This document shows positions 18,201 through 27,803 of a stretch of 64,000 bases of DNA, piece by piece. Made by a program: the position numbers and the translations under genes. This DNA comes from Zelonia costaricensis. Its lineage: Eukaryota; Euglenozoa; Kinetoplastea; Trypanosomatida; Trypanosomatidae. The notes below the pieces were generated by a model. It ran no database searches. It was not told the DNA's origin and saw nothing but the letters and a program-made list of their open reading frames with translations. The first letter of the stretch is position 1. Each line of letters opens with the position of its first letter. Location: assembly GCA_030849075.1 (NCBI GenBank), contig JASAOO010003552.1:62001-126000 (forward strand). The letters run 5' to 3'.

Positions 18201-19388
18201 CGCTGCCACCTCGACCCTCCTGCGACGGCAAGCGCCGTGCCGGTGGCGAGGATGTGGTACTTCATACGTGACGCCTCGATGATGGCCACTGCGGCGTTGA
18301 TGGGGTCGCCGCTGTGGATGGACGAGGTGGCGGCCGCGGTGCCGGAGGCCCCAGCCCCGGCCACCGCCACTGCGTTAGTCAACGAGGACGGCGATGGGGC
18401 GGCGGCAGGCTTGCATGAGGGTGCTGCAGGGGTCTGCTCGTCGCACGTCCAGGCCCGCTGCCGGGAGCTGGTTGCTGTCTACCTCGAGCGCTTCTCCGCC
18501 GACAAGGCTGGCCTGGGGGAGGAGGTGGTTGGCGAGTCGTCGTCCAAAGCGACCGAGGCCGCCGTGGCCCCAGCGTCGACTGACCCAGACTTTCTCTGCG
18601 AGGGCTGCACCATCTCGTGGAACCGACTGCGCAAGGAGGAGGACGCAGCCGGCGACGACGAAGCCGCCAACGACGCGGCACCGGGATCGGTGGCTGAGCC
18701 GGCAACGATTGTGGTCTGCATCCAGTTTGACGGCAGCGTGTACGAGCGCTTGCCGGGTGGGCGGCGGACCGACGTTTACGGGCTGCGCGGCGCGGGCTCG
18801 AGCTACCCGCCCGAGCCGAAGTGCACCCTGCAAGAGTGCCTCCGGTACTCGATGCAGCCGGACGTGCTGCGCGGCGAGGACGCATGGTTCTGCGGCCGCT
18901 GCAAAGAGTTTTGCGAGACGCGGGTGCATCGGACGCTGTACCGGCTGCCGCCCTGCCTCATTGTCAGCTTCAAGCGCTTCAAGATGCACACCTACAGCGC
19001 CGACAAGAAGAACACACTAGTGCAGTTCCCGGGCGAGCTGGACTTCGAACCCTACCTCGATCCGGAAGCGGTTGGGCTGCAAGAGGAAGGCACGCGGTAC
19101 CGGCTGCGTGGTGTGGTGTATCACTCCGGCTCCCTCAGCTTCGGCCACTACACCGCCACGGCCTTCAATGACTCGACGAAGAAGTGGGTGCACTACAACG
19201 ACGCCCACGCGACGATCGACAATGGCGATGGGCCTGCACCGAACGGGGCGTACATTCTCTGCTTCGAGCGCAACGAGATCAAGCCAGAGGTGCAGCCGGA
19301 GGTGCCTGGACCGGAAGCGGAGGCAGCGGCAGCAGCGATAGCAGCAGCAATTGCAAAGAGTGCAGGGGCCGACGCAGGCGAAATCTGA
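15279..19388 (+). CDS. Ubiquitin carboxyl-terminal hydrolase, peptidase family C19 (USP)
   Basis: This cysteine protease removes ubiquitin from substrates. The 1369-residue product has an acidic, Ala/Ser-rich N-terminus (1-110), a helical region, and at about 425-510 a segment ending YQVIPESLYDSLFDFFGSGP that resembles the end of a DUSP domain as in the USP4/11/15 group. The catalytic domain starts at GLTNVGNTCYMNSALQCLSN with nucleophile Cys672, continues with YQQQDANEFVEVLLDHLSEE, and ends with the His box SFGHYTA (His1290) and HYND (Asn1307/Asp1308). Two CxxC pairs (about 1107-1110 and 1204-1207) are placed as in the USP zinc ribbon. The catalytic core is split by about 400 residues of low-complexity and possible ubiquitin-like sequence. 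All catalytic residues are present, so it should be active. The start at 15279 avoids the repeat-coded extension. Confidence 0.92.
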   Translation: MNPADAIEEVRASERSPMSTGAPSSAAASRTSFTSAEEDSTTSPVVDDSAVNAPAFDAATTAADPSSPAAAAADSAAPAAANSRPRAVGWKGSTTVSVRGYTAATMGNTDADDDEEDSSSPVDLVAAEPPQPLDPLQTAVHSLVGNILEGLRGFDGSITWLKRTHSATAAKLDAIKASAAPEATEEFSVAWFGIASAVLHDLIEDSVEDMHVVASPPTPLDVSTGEAAASGICATPRELSVAFVSGLQSIVVDVMNDGGCHSTSGSHHLSRYSIRSFAHAKEVSELSSRLMQEHLEKSSHLPPPLRDKYSEDTLPLEDKADVCAVLKRIADAWVCSFFPTYQQRARGAGEVIPYLWGEEANASRLNLDLFFYCFYFACQQRSLMQNADGYPRGVIVPTAWMERLLCWSTEAQRLRRQPSSEPHPPFPGPIDTFALMTVAPHDPRRHRLVADPTTYQVIPESLYDSLFDFFGSGPKYVMYGAFPLRSACLDMWKPMPLTVFVTFEWSERNAADGALDKYSVEVPVEEALLHSDMREVCHLAWGVMREEKEMMSDRAASVWFAAINGTDTVRLHCKGLYMLNVQPAPFAIADEGDGMDLTVREVVEQLRGRVATDMPDSAEEWTSQTSRKVWLSLVLTLHNANGDDRGNEVTGAMEVAAHQSGVCGLTNVGNTCYMNSALQCLSNLTPFRTKLMTLPISHFSRAVIAPAFIRLLTSMWSGQHSFAETRELKEQVGARVKRFAGYQQQDANEFVEVLLDHLSEEINLVSARCYRQREDADKAIPTQELSTIFWDNFLENNDSFIPPLFFHQSKTVFTCLTCGESSTVFDNNVTLSVSIKDPPQRRTMGVDVVVELHRSASPSGDEASGGFIAPCARAVTGDDARAQVLVMIKVHVLVQPDGTVRKADVEEALAQQLRSNACASNEVVRFFQGGESDEAAPARSAVAEAEAAQRIANRLRVEVRVMDIPDHGRVFAWARCHLDPPATASAVPVARMWYFIRDASMMATAALMGSPLWMDEVAAAVPEAPAPATATALVNEDGDGAAAGLHEGAAGVCSSHVQARCRELVAVYLERFSADKAGLGEEVVGESSSKATEAAVAPASTDPDFLCEGCTISWNRLRKEEDAAGDDEAANDAAPGSVAEPATIVVCIQFDGSVYERLPGGRRTDVYGLRGAGSSYPPEPKCTLQECLRYSMQPDVLRGEDAWFCGRCKEFCETRVHRTLYRLPPCLIVSFKRFKMHTYSADKKNTLVQFPGELDFEPYLDPEAVGLQEEGTRYRLRGVVYHSGSLSFGHYTATAFNDSTKKWVHYNDAHATIDNGDGPAPNGAYILCFERNEIKPEVQPEVPGPEAEAAAAAIAAAIAKSAGADAGEI

Positions 19389-21606
19389 CGCTGCGGTTCT
19401 CCCTTTTCACGTACGCGTTTTGGACTGCATTCTGTGGCGCAGCCCACAGCGCTCGATACGCACTGTGGGCTCTCTTTTTCTCCGCTTCCTTATTCTGCAC
19501 AGCTGCGATGGCGAAGCCCGTCAATCTTGTTGCGTCGCCGGCTCCCCGGTGCGCTTTCTTCAAGCTGCCCTCTTCAATGTGTGTGTGATGTCTTGCTTTT
19601 GTGGTCCATTTGCAAAGCTTGAAGAGGGGGGGGGAGGGTGAGAGTGGAGATGGCGTGCGTTTGAGGGTATGTGCGTGTGTGCTGGCGCGACTGACAGCTG
19701 TGTGGATTGTTGTGTGAATCGGGAGTGTTCCTTTTCTGCCACCGTGTGCTTTTCGTTCTCGTGCTACCCGGGCGTGTACGCAGACATGACGAACGCAGAG
19801 AGGGGAACGAGCATCGGCCGCTGCTGCGATGAGGCGCGCCAATTGCGATTAGGAGTGTGGCGGGGAGGGACAGTGACAGAGATTTGGAAGGGTGATCAAC
19901 GAGTCCTCGCAAGACGGCACACGCGGAGCTGCGGCGAGCCTCGCCTATTTTCTTTCCTTGGACCTGGCCGGTTGATCTCCGCCTGTGTAGGGGCAGCCTC
20001 CTCGTGCTGGCCAAAGAGCGTCACGCGGCCCGACTCTGTGCGCCTGAGGCAGCAGATCGTTTTCTCTCCACCTCAGCCACCTTGAGCTGCGGCTCAGTCC
20101 GCAAGACGCGGAGCACAGCTTCTTCAACTTGTCGTTTTGGCCCAGTCGCGACGATACCCCCGCTCTTTTCCCTTTGTTGACACGACTTGCACGACCAGTG
20201 GATTGGTGTTTCATGGACGCAGCAGCGCGCGCCGTCTCACCGCTCAAACTCTTGATCCTCTTCTTACCAAGCCTCAGCTGAGTCCCTACTCCGGTGTCTG
20301 GACGCACCTTTGTTTCGATAACGAAGAGAAGTCCGTCACAACAAGACACACGCGTCTTGCCGCCTCGCCGCGTCTCTGAACATGCACAGGCAAACATGCA
20401 AAGACAACCACACAAACACACACACGCACACACACATACACACACACACACACGCGCATGCAGATGCCAGCAGCGTACGCCACTTTGTTGCGTCTGTGCG
20501 AGTTGGGAACTCTATCATTACAGGGCTCGAAGCGAGGTGCAGCTGACCTTGCCTTCATCTCTCTCTTTCTGCGGTGTGCGTGCCCGTTGATTCTGCGCAC
20601 TGCTCACTCGGCGTAACCTTGGCGCAAACTAACACGGGAGAGAGGCAGCTGACACGACACGGGTTTCTGTGCCGTGTTTTTGTTTGCTTGTTTGCTTGGC
20701 CTTCTCCATCCCTTAAAGCAAGAAGGCGAGAGTTGGTGCACGCCTTGGCGCGGAAGGGACGGACACTCTCCTCCTTTCTTGGCCGCCAAACCGTGTGTGC
20801 GTGCGGCTGGCCGTAACCGCGGGTGTAGGTCTGGGAGAGATGCGACTTCGCAGGAGAGGGGGTGGGATGTGGGGCTCTGGCTTCTGGCGCCGAGACGCTC
20901 GATGACGCAGCCCTTCTCCCTTCTTTTTCGTTGTGCGGAGCTGCAACAGATGCGCGGGAGACCGGGCTGCCAGGCACCGCTGCTCGCTGTAGCTTCGCTG
21001 ACTGCGCCTCTTCTCTTCGGTGCCGGCAATGCCGCCTTCTAAGCACCGCTCTACGTCATCACTCTTCTTTTGCTTCAACTCCTTGCCCCGCTCGTTTCGG
21101 TTGCTACGTCGACGTGAATGCACACATGTGCACACACGCACACACACACACACACACATACAAACACACGCAACACTCGCCGCGCCTGGGACTTCAACAG
21201 GAAGGCTGGCCGTGTCACGCTTCCCCTCCCCATTCTTTCTGTCCCCTATTCACGGTCCCCCGTCCCCTCTCCCCACGTGGGCCTTGCTGCTTCCACCCAA
21301 CTTGCACGCCTTCCCGCATTCGCAGTTTTTCCGTTCCCATTCACGCTTCAAGCCCCCCTGTCGTAAAAGCACCCGACCGCACGTTGTAGTTCACGCGCTG
21401 TGTGCAGGACTGCGCGCGTCTCCTTCGAGCTTACATCCCTACACTTCCTCTTTGCCTTCCTTGCCGGACGCGAAGCCGTCCCACACTTCCGCCCCCCTCT
21501 CTCTCCGTCGCCTCGCACAGCAGGCGCGTACTCGTGTGTGTGTGTGTGTGGGTGTCTTCTGCCCCTCCCAAGGAAAACCATAGCGGCGTGCAGCGGTTCG
21601 CAGAAG
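19389..21606. other. Spacer upstream of docking-complex gene
   Basis: No gene is visible in 2.2 kb. It holds a G-run (about 19626-19637), AC tracts at about 20408-20455 and 21130-21165, a GT tract at about 21535-21552, and pyrimidine-rich DNA from 21225 onwards. Confidence 0.5.
21553..21572 (+). promoter_or_regulatory. Candidate trans-splice acceptor for docking-complex gene
   Basis: The tract GTCTTCTGCCCCTCCCA leads into AG at 21571-21572, 34 bases before the chosen ATG at 21607. This supports that start over the ATG-free open extension upstream. Confidence 0.45.
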
Positions 21607-23484
21607 ATGTCGGTGGTGGCCGCCTCCAAGGCGAAGGGCGCCGAGTCTGACTCGCTGCGCCGGTCGCAGATCGCCGAGAACATTATGGGCGCCCAGGAGC
21701 AGAGCGCGCGGCAGCAGGACCAGATTGCCCACATGATAGCCGAAAATGACCAGATCAAGAAGGAGATCAGCGCAGTCTCGGGCACGCACTACGACTACGT
21801 CAAGGCGGACAAGCTCGCCTCGCTGCAGAGCGACGTCGACGGGCTGGAGCGCCGCTACCAGTTCGAGAAGATGCGCAAGAACGACCTGACGAAGCGCTAC
21901 CAGCTAGCCCGCATCGACCTCCTGCACAGCCGCAAGATGAAGGGCGGCGTCAACGTCGAGAAGGAGCAGGCGGCGGCAGTTCAGCGGCAGGTGGACATCC
22001 TTGAAAGCCGCCTCGACCAGACGCTAGGCCAGTTCAACGACGCCCTATCGTACAACAAGGAGCTGCGCGACCGCATCGACGTCATTCGCGAAGAGCGTCG
22101 CGTTTTCCAGCGTGTGCACAAGCGCATGGAGGACGACCTAAAGGCGAGGAAGCGGCTCATGGCCGAGCACATTGAGAAGTCGAACCGCGACATGGACGAC
22201 CGCGATGCCCAGCTGCGCGAGGTGGAGCGGTTGCGCGCCGCGCTGACGGAGCAGCGGCAGATGTACGCTGACCAGCTGCGCGACCTCGATGCAGCCATGA
22301 TGGACATCAAGGCGATGCGCGAGGAGCAGACCGAGATGCAGCTCGAGCTGGAGGCTCGCGAGTACGAGTTCGACGAGCGCCTCACCGACGTGGGCGGCGC
22401 GCGCACGACAGACGAGTCGGACCCCGCGCGACGCCTGATGGGGGCCTCGGTGGCCAGCGTGGGTGAGGGTGGCGGCGGCGGCTCCACGACCGGCGCGGAC
22501 AGCGGCGACGACGCGCCGAACGTGCTGCGCGTGGAGAAGGAGTCGGCCACGATCACGAACATTCTGAGCCAGATCAAGGACGCACTGCAGACGGACGACA
22601 TCGACAACGTGCGTGCCAAGTACCTGCACACCGGCGACCTCAACTTTTCGCTGTACAAGTACATCAACGAGCTGTCGGCCAAGAAGGAGAGCCTCAAGGA
22701 CAACATCCGCGACCTGCAGCGCCTGCTGAGCGAGGAGGACGAGAGCGAGCGGCAGCACCGCGCCCTCATCAAGCGGCTTGAGGGCGAGCTGGCAGACACA
22801 GAGTCGAAGCTGGATGAGATGAGCGGCGCAACAGTGCAGCTGCGCGACGGCGTGCGCCGCACTGCCGGCACCGCCGAGGACGTCTACGCGCACATCGGCT
22901 GCCAGCAGCCTGGGGACGGCGGCGCGGAGGGCGAGGAGCGGTGCACCGAGGCGAACATGAAGCAGTTCCTGGGCACCATCGAGGAGCGCGCCACGCACAT
23001 CCTCATCGCTTTCCAGCACCATCACCAGGCCTCCCTGTTCCCCCGTATGCCGGGCTCGTCTTCGTCGCGTCTGCTGCGCGACTCGCCGCGGCCGAAGGAG
23101 CCGGCGCAGAGCCCCGAGGAGGAGGAGAACGCCCTCACGGCCAACACGACGGAGTCGCCGAATGGGGAGACGATGCAGCAGGAGGAGTGGGCCGCCTCGA
23201 CCACTCCCGAAGAAGTGGAGCCCATCATGCCCATTGGCCCGCAGACCGCCCATAGCGCTGTGTCGGCACGCAATCTCGTGCGCATGATGGAGCTGCCTAG
23301 CGCCAGCATCGCCGGCGGTGGCACGTCGGACCGTGACGGCGGCCTCTACGCCGACCAGGACGACGACCACATCGTCTCGCATGAGGACATCCGTAGGCAG
23401 ATGGAGGCTCGCCTCGCCACGATGCGCGAGCGGGAGGAGCGCAGCCAGCGCAAGAAGAAGGACGCTGGTCAGAAGGCCAAGTAG
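21607..23484 (+). CDS. Outer dynein arm docking complex coiled-coil protein (DC2/ODAD1/CCDC63 family)
   Basis: The 625-residue product is mostly coiled coil from residue 15 to about 270 and again at about 310-440. The stretch from about 111 (KGGVNVEKE, then ILESRLDQTLGQFNDALSYN, then ELRDRIDVIREERRVF) has the order and spacing of the conserved core of ODA1/CCDC114/CCDC63, whose human members carry GGVN, LENRLDKALVKFNE and LR..ID.LR.ER. These proteins help dock outer dynein arms on the axonemal doublets, so this gene probably acts in flagellar beating. The C-terminal third is acidic, Ser/Pro-rich and ends in a basic Lys-rich tail. The start at 21607 (MSVVAASKAKG) is chosen because upstream codons look like UTR. 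Another axonemal coiled-coil family cannot be fully excluded. Confidence 0.75.
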   Translation: MSVVAASKAKGAESDSLRRSQIAENIMGAQEQSARQQDQIAHMIAENDQIKKEISAVSGTHYDYVKADKLASLQSDVDGLERRYQFEKMRKNDLTKRYQLARIDLLHSRKMKGGVNVEKEQAAAVQRQVDILESRLDQTLGQFNDALSYNKELRDRIDVIREERRVFQRVHKRMEDDLKARKRLMAEHIEKSNRDMDDRDAQLREVERLRAALTEQRQMYADQLRDLDAAMMDIKAMREEQTEMQLELEAREYEFDERLTDVGGARTTDESDPARRLMGASVASVGEGGGGGSTTGADSGDDAPNVLRVEKESATITNILSQIKDALQTDDIDNVRAKYLHTGDLNFSLYKYINELSAKKESLKDNIRDLQRLLSEEDESERQHRALIKRLEGELADTESKLDEMSGATVQLRDGVRRTAGTAEDVYAHIGCQQPGDGGAEGEERCTEANMKQFLGTIEERATHILIAFQHHHQASLFPRMPGSSSSRLLRDSPRPKEPAQSPEEEENALTANTTESPNGETMQQEEWAASTTPEEVEPIMPIGPQTAHSAVSARNLVRMMELPSASIAGGGTSDRDGGLYADQDDDHIVSHEDIRRQMEARLATMREREERSQRKKKDAGQKAK

Positions 23485-24978
23485 GTCGATGGATCTCAAA
23501 GGGCGTTCGCCACGGTGGGTGGGCGAAGCAGCACCGTGCTCCTCTCGCCCCGCCCCGCCCCGCCCTCGGCGCCTTCTCCACAACCCTCTCGCTCTGCATC
23601 CTCCGGCGCCGGCGGCTGTGCAAGCGGCTGAGGTGTGCAGAGATCCCCGTTGTGGGCAGTGGTGCGCCGCCTCCGTGACTCTCCTTTCCTCCTACGTGTG
23701 GTGAGGCGCGTACTGACTGCCGTGTTGGTCGTGTCTTTGCGTCTTTCTTTTCAGTCTTGGTCTTCTTTTCACTAGCTGATGTACAGCGAAGCTGCGTTGC
23801 GAGAGACGCCTCCTCGCCTGAGATAACTCCTGCCCTCGCAGAACCCGACGCACGCTCACTCGCGTCGCCGCGCCGACCCTGCGAAAGGGTGTAGGCGAAC
23901 AGCGGCGGAGGGCTGGATGAGCGTGGTCAGTTGAGGGAGTGCGGCATTAGTGGTCTCATGGGAGAGGAAGAGGGCGTGATGTACTCCAGAGTCTCTCTCT
24001 CTTTCCCCCTCAGCGTCTGCCTACGTGTGTTTGTGTGTGCGCGCGGGTGCGTTACACACACACATGAGGAGGGAGTCTTTGCAGAAGAAGAGGCAGGGCC
24101 TTTGTGCCGTCGGAGCAGGTCTCGTTCTGCATGCACTGCGACACCGGCTTGGGGCGGCGCAGGCGTCGGCAGAGCGGCTGCGCCGCGAGCAAAGCTCCTG
24201 TTTCACATCCTCTTCGCCGTCCACCGCCATTTTCTCTCTTGACGCCCACTTGCTCCTTCTTCCTTCCCCCCTCGCTCCCCCGTGTCGGCTCTCGCCGTCC
24301 GCTGGCCGGGTTGGTCTAGTGCAGGACGGGGAGAGGTGGGGGGGAAGAGGAACGGGCTGCGCGGAGGGCGGAGTGGCGAGAATTACGTACCATGTACAGC
24401 GGGTACCCTTTACGACCCCCCTCTTTCCTTCTCCTCCTCCTTCGTGCCACGACCGCCTGGTGTTTCGAGGTCGAGGACTCTCGCATTGCTTGCTTCTTGT
24501 GTTCCATAGTTCTCTCCTACCCATCACATCTCACGAGCAGGCACAGGGGGTGCCCGTGCGCAGACTTGACCGACAAGGAAGTACAAAAGTATATAAAAAA
24601 GTGACCTGCCATGTGATTTAGCTTCCTTCACTCGTCTGTCGTGTGTGTTTGTGCGTGCGTGTGTGTGTGTTTGCGCTTCACCAACCTCTTTCCGGCTCCT
24701 CCCCCCTTTATTTCCACTGCTCTCTCTTGTCTCCCCCTCTCTGGTGTTTGGGGTCTTGTAAAGGGAGGGGAAAAAGTGCGGTGGTGGTGGTCGTTCCATG
24801 TATGCACGTCGCTCGTGTCCTTGTTCAAAAACACAAAAAACAAAAAAAAACAGAACAATCCAAGAACCAGCAGCAACCTCTTCGCCACGACGAAGCAGAC
24901 CTATGTGGCGCAGCAAGCGCTGCAGCTCTGTGACACCTCGCGCAGAAGACGGACGTTGATGGAATGAGGGCTTTCTAT

Positions 24979-25010
<32 letters not shown>

Positions 25011-25711
25011 ACACGCACTCTCACCGGGCACATTCGCGTCTTACGCGGCGTGGAGGTGAAAGGCGACGGCCTGAAGTGCTTTGTACACAAGCACGCACGT
25101 ACGTCTTGTGTTCGTGGTATTCGCGGTCGCACACTCGCGATGACCCGAGCTCGACCGGCGTGTGAGTGGACTGGTGAGGTGTGACACACCAGGCTGTGTT
25201 CGTCCCCGCTGTGTGCTTGCAGATTACCCGATCTGTGTGAGCGGAGGATTTACAAGGCTGGTGCGCTGCCCGGTGTGGGTTTGAGCACCCGTCGTGTGCG
25301 ACAAGACCTGCTCTTCTCGTCGGCGGTGGCCATGTGTTCGCTGTTGAGGCTTTCCCTCCTCTGTGCTAACGATCCTATTCTGTCTCCGCTGGCTCAAGCA
25401 ACTCGTGCACTCACGTACACACGACGCACCGACGCGCGCCGCAGCAAGATCGGTTCCAAAGTGACTCGCGGGCTCTTTACCTTGTCTTTTGTTTTCTCCC
25501 AGGTTTGTGTCCGCCAGTACCACATTGGCGACACCCCGTGCACACATACACACGCACGCGGAGAGACCCGACCACGCATACCTGCACGCATACAAGACGC
25601 CCATATTGTCCAGACGACGCTAGCGTTCCCACAGGCACCGCTCCCGTGCCTCTTCTGACCCCACCCAACCTGCCTCGCTCCGCCTTCAAAGAGAGAGAAA
25701 CAAAAGCCAAG
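23485..25711. other. Spacer upstream of alpha-SNAP
   Basis: No gene is visible. It contains GT-rich stretches (24025-24045, 24636-24672), an oligo-A zone (about 24827-24852), and a perfect AC run (about 24980-25006). The frame of the SNAP gene stays open back to 25505 but encodes no family sequence there. Confidence 0.5.
25471..25502 (+). promoter_or_regulatory. Strong candidate trans-splice acceptor for alpha-SNAP
   Basis: A long pyrimidine tract with few interruptions ends TTTTCTCCC and runs directly into AG at 25501-25502. It would give a leader of about 209 bases before the start codon and cuts off the upstream open frame. Confidence 0.6.
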
Positions 25712-26587
25712 ATGGAAGCGCGCGGCGACGCCCTCATGGCGGAGGCGGAGAAGCAGCTCAAGAAGCGCTCGTGGTTCTCGTCCAGCGACTCCAAGGTGGA
25801 CGAGGCGCACGACTCCTTCATGCAAGCCGCGACGCAGTACAAGGCGGCGGGCAACTTTGCCAAGGTTGCACAGGCGTACAAGCGCGCCTCGGAGATGTCG
25901 CAGAAGAACAAGAGCGAGGGCGACCAGGCAGCCGAGATGGAGGAGGCGGCCAAGGCGTACGTGAAGGCGGGCGACAACCGCGCCGCCGCCGGGCTGCTGA
26001 AGGACGTTGTGGACATGTACGACAAGGGGCAGAAGTACACCAACGCCGCGAAGGCGTGTGCCGCCCTGGGCGACATCACGGACGGCGACGAGGCGATGCG
26101 GTGGCTGCAGCAGGCCGTCCGCTACTTCCGCAATCAGGGCGCCAAGGTGACGGCGTCGGAGGTTGTGATGAAGATGGCAGACGTGAAGGCGCGGTCGGGC
26201 GACTACGCGGGGGCGCAGCAGATCTACGACCAGCTCGCCCGCGAGGCGCTCGATGACCGCATCGCACGCGGCAACGCACGCAAGCTCTTCTTTACATCGC
26301 TGCTGTGCCAGCTGGCGCAGATGACCGCGGCGAGCATGATGGAGGACGTGGGCGAGCTCGAGGAGCGCTTCCATGAGTACCAGGAGCTGGACACGCAGTT
26401 CAACATGCACACGCGCGAGCACATGGTCATGACGGACATGATCGCGGCCATCCAGGGTGAGGATCTCGCCATGTTTGATGAGGCGGTGCGCGAGTACGAC
26501 TCGATCTGCCCTCTCGACAACCTCCGCGAGAAGATGATCCTGAAGGGGAAGCAGGCGCTGCGCGAGCGCACCAGCGACCTGCGTTAG
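25712..26587 (+). CDS. Alpha-SNAP (soluble NSF attachment protein)
   Basis: The adaptor binds assembled SNARE bundles and recruits the ATPase NSF to take them apart after membrane fusion. The product is 291 residues, the family length, and all helical, built of TPR-like hairpins. The N-terminal MEARGDALMAEAEKQLKKR and WFSSSDSKVDEAHDSFMQAA, the segment YKAAGNFAKVAQAYKRASE, and the C-terminal IQGEDLAMFDEAVREYDS with LREKMILKGKQAL follow the family throughout, including the C-terminal region that stimulates NSF. The ATG at 25712 matches the usual N-terminus. Gamma-SNAP is less likely because of the close match of the N-terminal hairpin and C-terminal end. Confidence 0.93.
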   Translation: MEARGDALMAEAEKQLKKRSWFSSSDSKVDEAHDSFMQAATQYKAAGNFAKVAQAYKRASEMSQKNKSEGDQAAEMEEAAKAYVKAGDNRAAAGLLKDVVDMYDKGQKYTNAAKACAALGDITDGDEAMRWLQQAVRYFRNQGAKVTASEVVMKMADVKARSGDYAGAQQIYDQLAREALDDRIARGNARKLFFTSLLCQLAQMTAASMMEDVGELEERFHEYQELDTQFNMHTREHMVMTDMIAAIQGEDLAMFDEAVREYDSICPLDNLREKMILKGKQALRERTSDLR

Positions 26588-27803
26588 CCGCCATCAGCTG
26601 ACGCGGAGGTGGTTTGTGTGTGTGTGTGTGTTGGGGTGCGTATGTGTGTGGAGAATGGTGCTTTGCTGCCTCGGCGCTCTCAGTCGCACAAAGATTCAAT
26701 CTGGCCGCGCGCTGCACCTTCTTTCTCTGTTTTTTTCCCCTCTTGTGTTTATTTGCGTTCGCTTTGCTGGCGCCACCGCTGTCCTTGCTGAGGCTCGGCG
26801 AGCGGCCCTCTACGCTGACAGGCCGTCTCGGCTCTTCCTCCCTGTCGTCGCAGCGTTCCCGTGACCGTGGCAACGCCGCCTCGTGTGCACCGACGCCCCT
26901 CCCTCTCTCCGTTCCGTTCTCTTGTGGTATTTGGCGAACTTCTGTGGTGCCCGTGGTGGTTGCCGTGCTTCTTGGTGTTATCGCTTCTTTCGACCGTGCT
27001 TGTGTGTCTCAGCTGGCAACACTCGCATCTCTCCCTCACTCCGTCACGTGAGCGCGCATGCGTGCGCACGTGCGCGTGCTTGCCGATTACCGTGCTCTTG
27101 TCTGTCGCAACATGTGGGCTTGCTATCACCCGAGGAGGCCACCTCCCTCCTCAAGTGTGCGAGCAATGAACATCGCTGCGGTGCCGGCGCTACCTGCGAG
27201 GCACGCACCTCCCCCTCATCGGAAGCCGGTGTAGTGGCTGGCGCGTAGTCTCGCTGTATCAACACAGTCTTCTCCGACTTACTGGGAAGCGTTGGCGCGC
27301 AACCTGAGCGCACAGCGCCTCACCGAGCCTGCGCGACGGTGGCGGTGAGGGAGGGAAGGGGCAAATGTGCAACCTTACGGTGCAGTGTCGGCGACGCCAC
27401 GCCGCTGGTTGCCGCACAGGCCCTTTCCATCAAGCACGGTCCCAACTACCGTCGTTGGGCGTCGTGCCGACGAGCACGGCAAGCTGCCAGCGTTAGCACG
27501 CTCACTTTCCACGCCCCTCCGCCTTTCCCCCGAGAACACCACGTCCATGCACTTGTCCATTTTCGCTTCCTCTCCTTTGATCCCCGTTTTCCGCTGCGCG
27601 ATGCACACCTTCCACGGCGCTCCCCGCAGTGGGCTCTCTCCCCCACCAACGGAGCGTAGCTGCACGTGCACACGCGGACACAGATACATACACGTACACA
27701 CACACATAGTCGCTGAGCGTAGCTGCACGGCTGCTGCAGCAGTGCGCGGCTTTTCCACTTGTAGAACAGCGCACACCGTCGCGCGCGTGCGCTCTCCTGC
27801 GCT
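26588..27803. other. Spacer after alpha-SNAP
   Basis: No gene is visible. A GT run sits 26 bases after the stop (about 26613-26632). The part from 27170 to 27370 is less pyrimidine-rich than the rest. Shorter AC runs lie near 27690-27710. Confidence 0.5.

Noticed and set aside
25505..25711. 69-codon extension of alpha-SNAP
   Set aside because: It encodes Thr/His/Pro-rich sequence; the family N-terminus begins exactly at the ATG at 25712.
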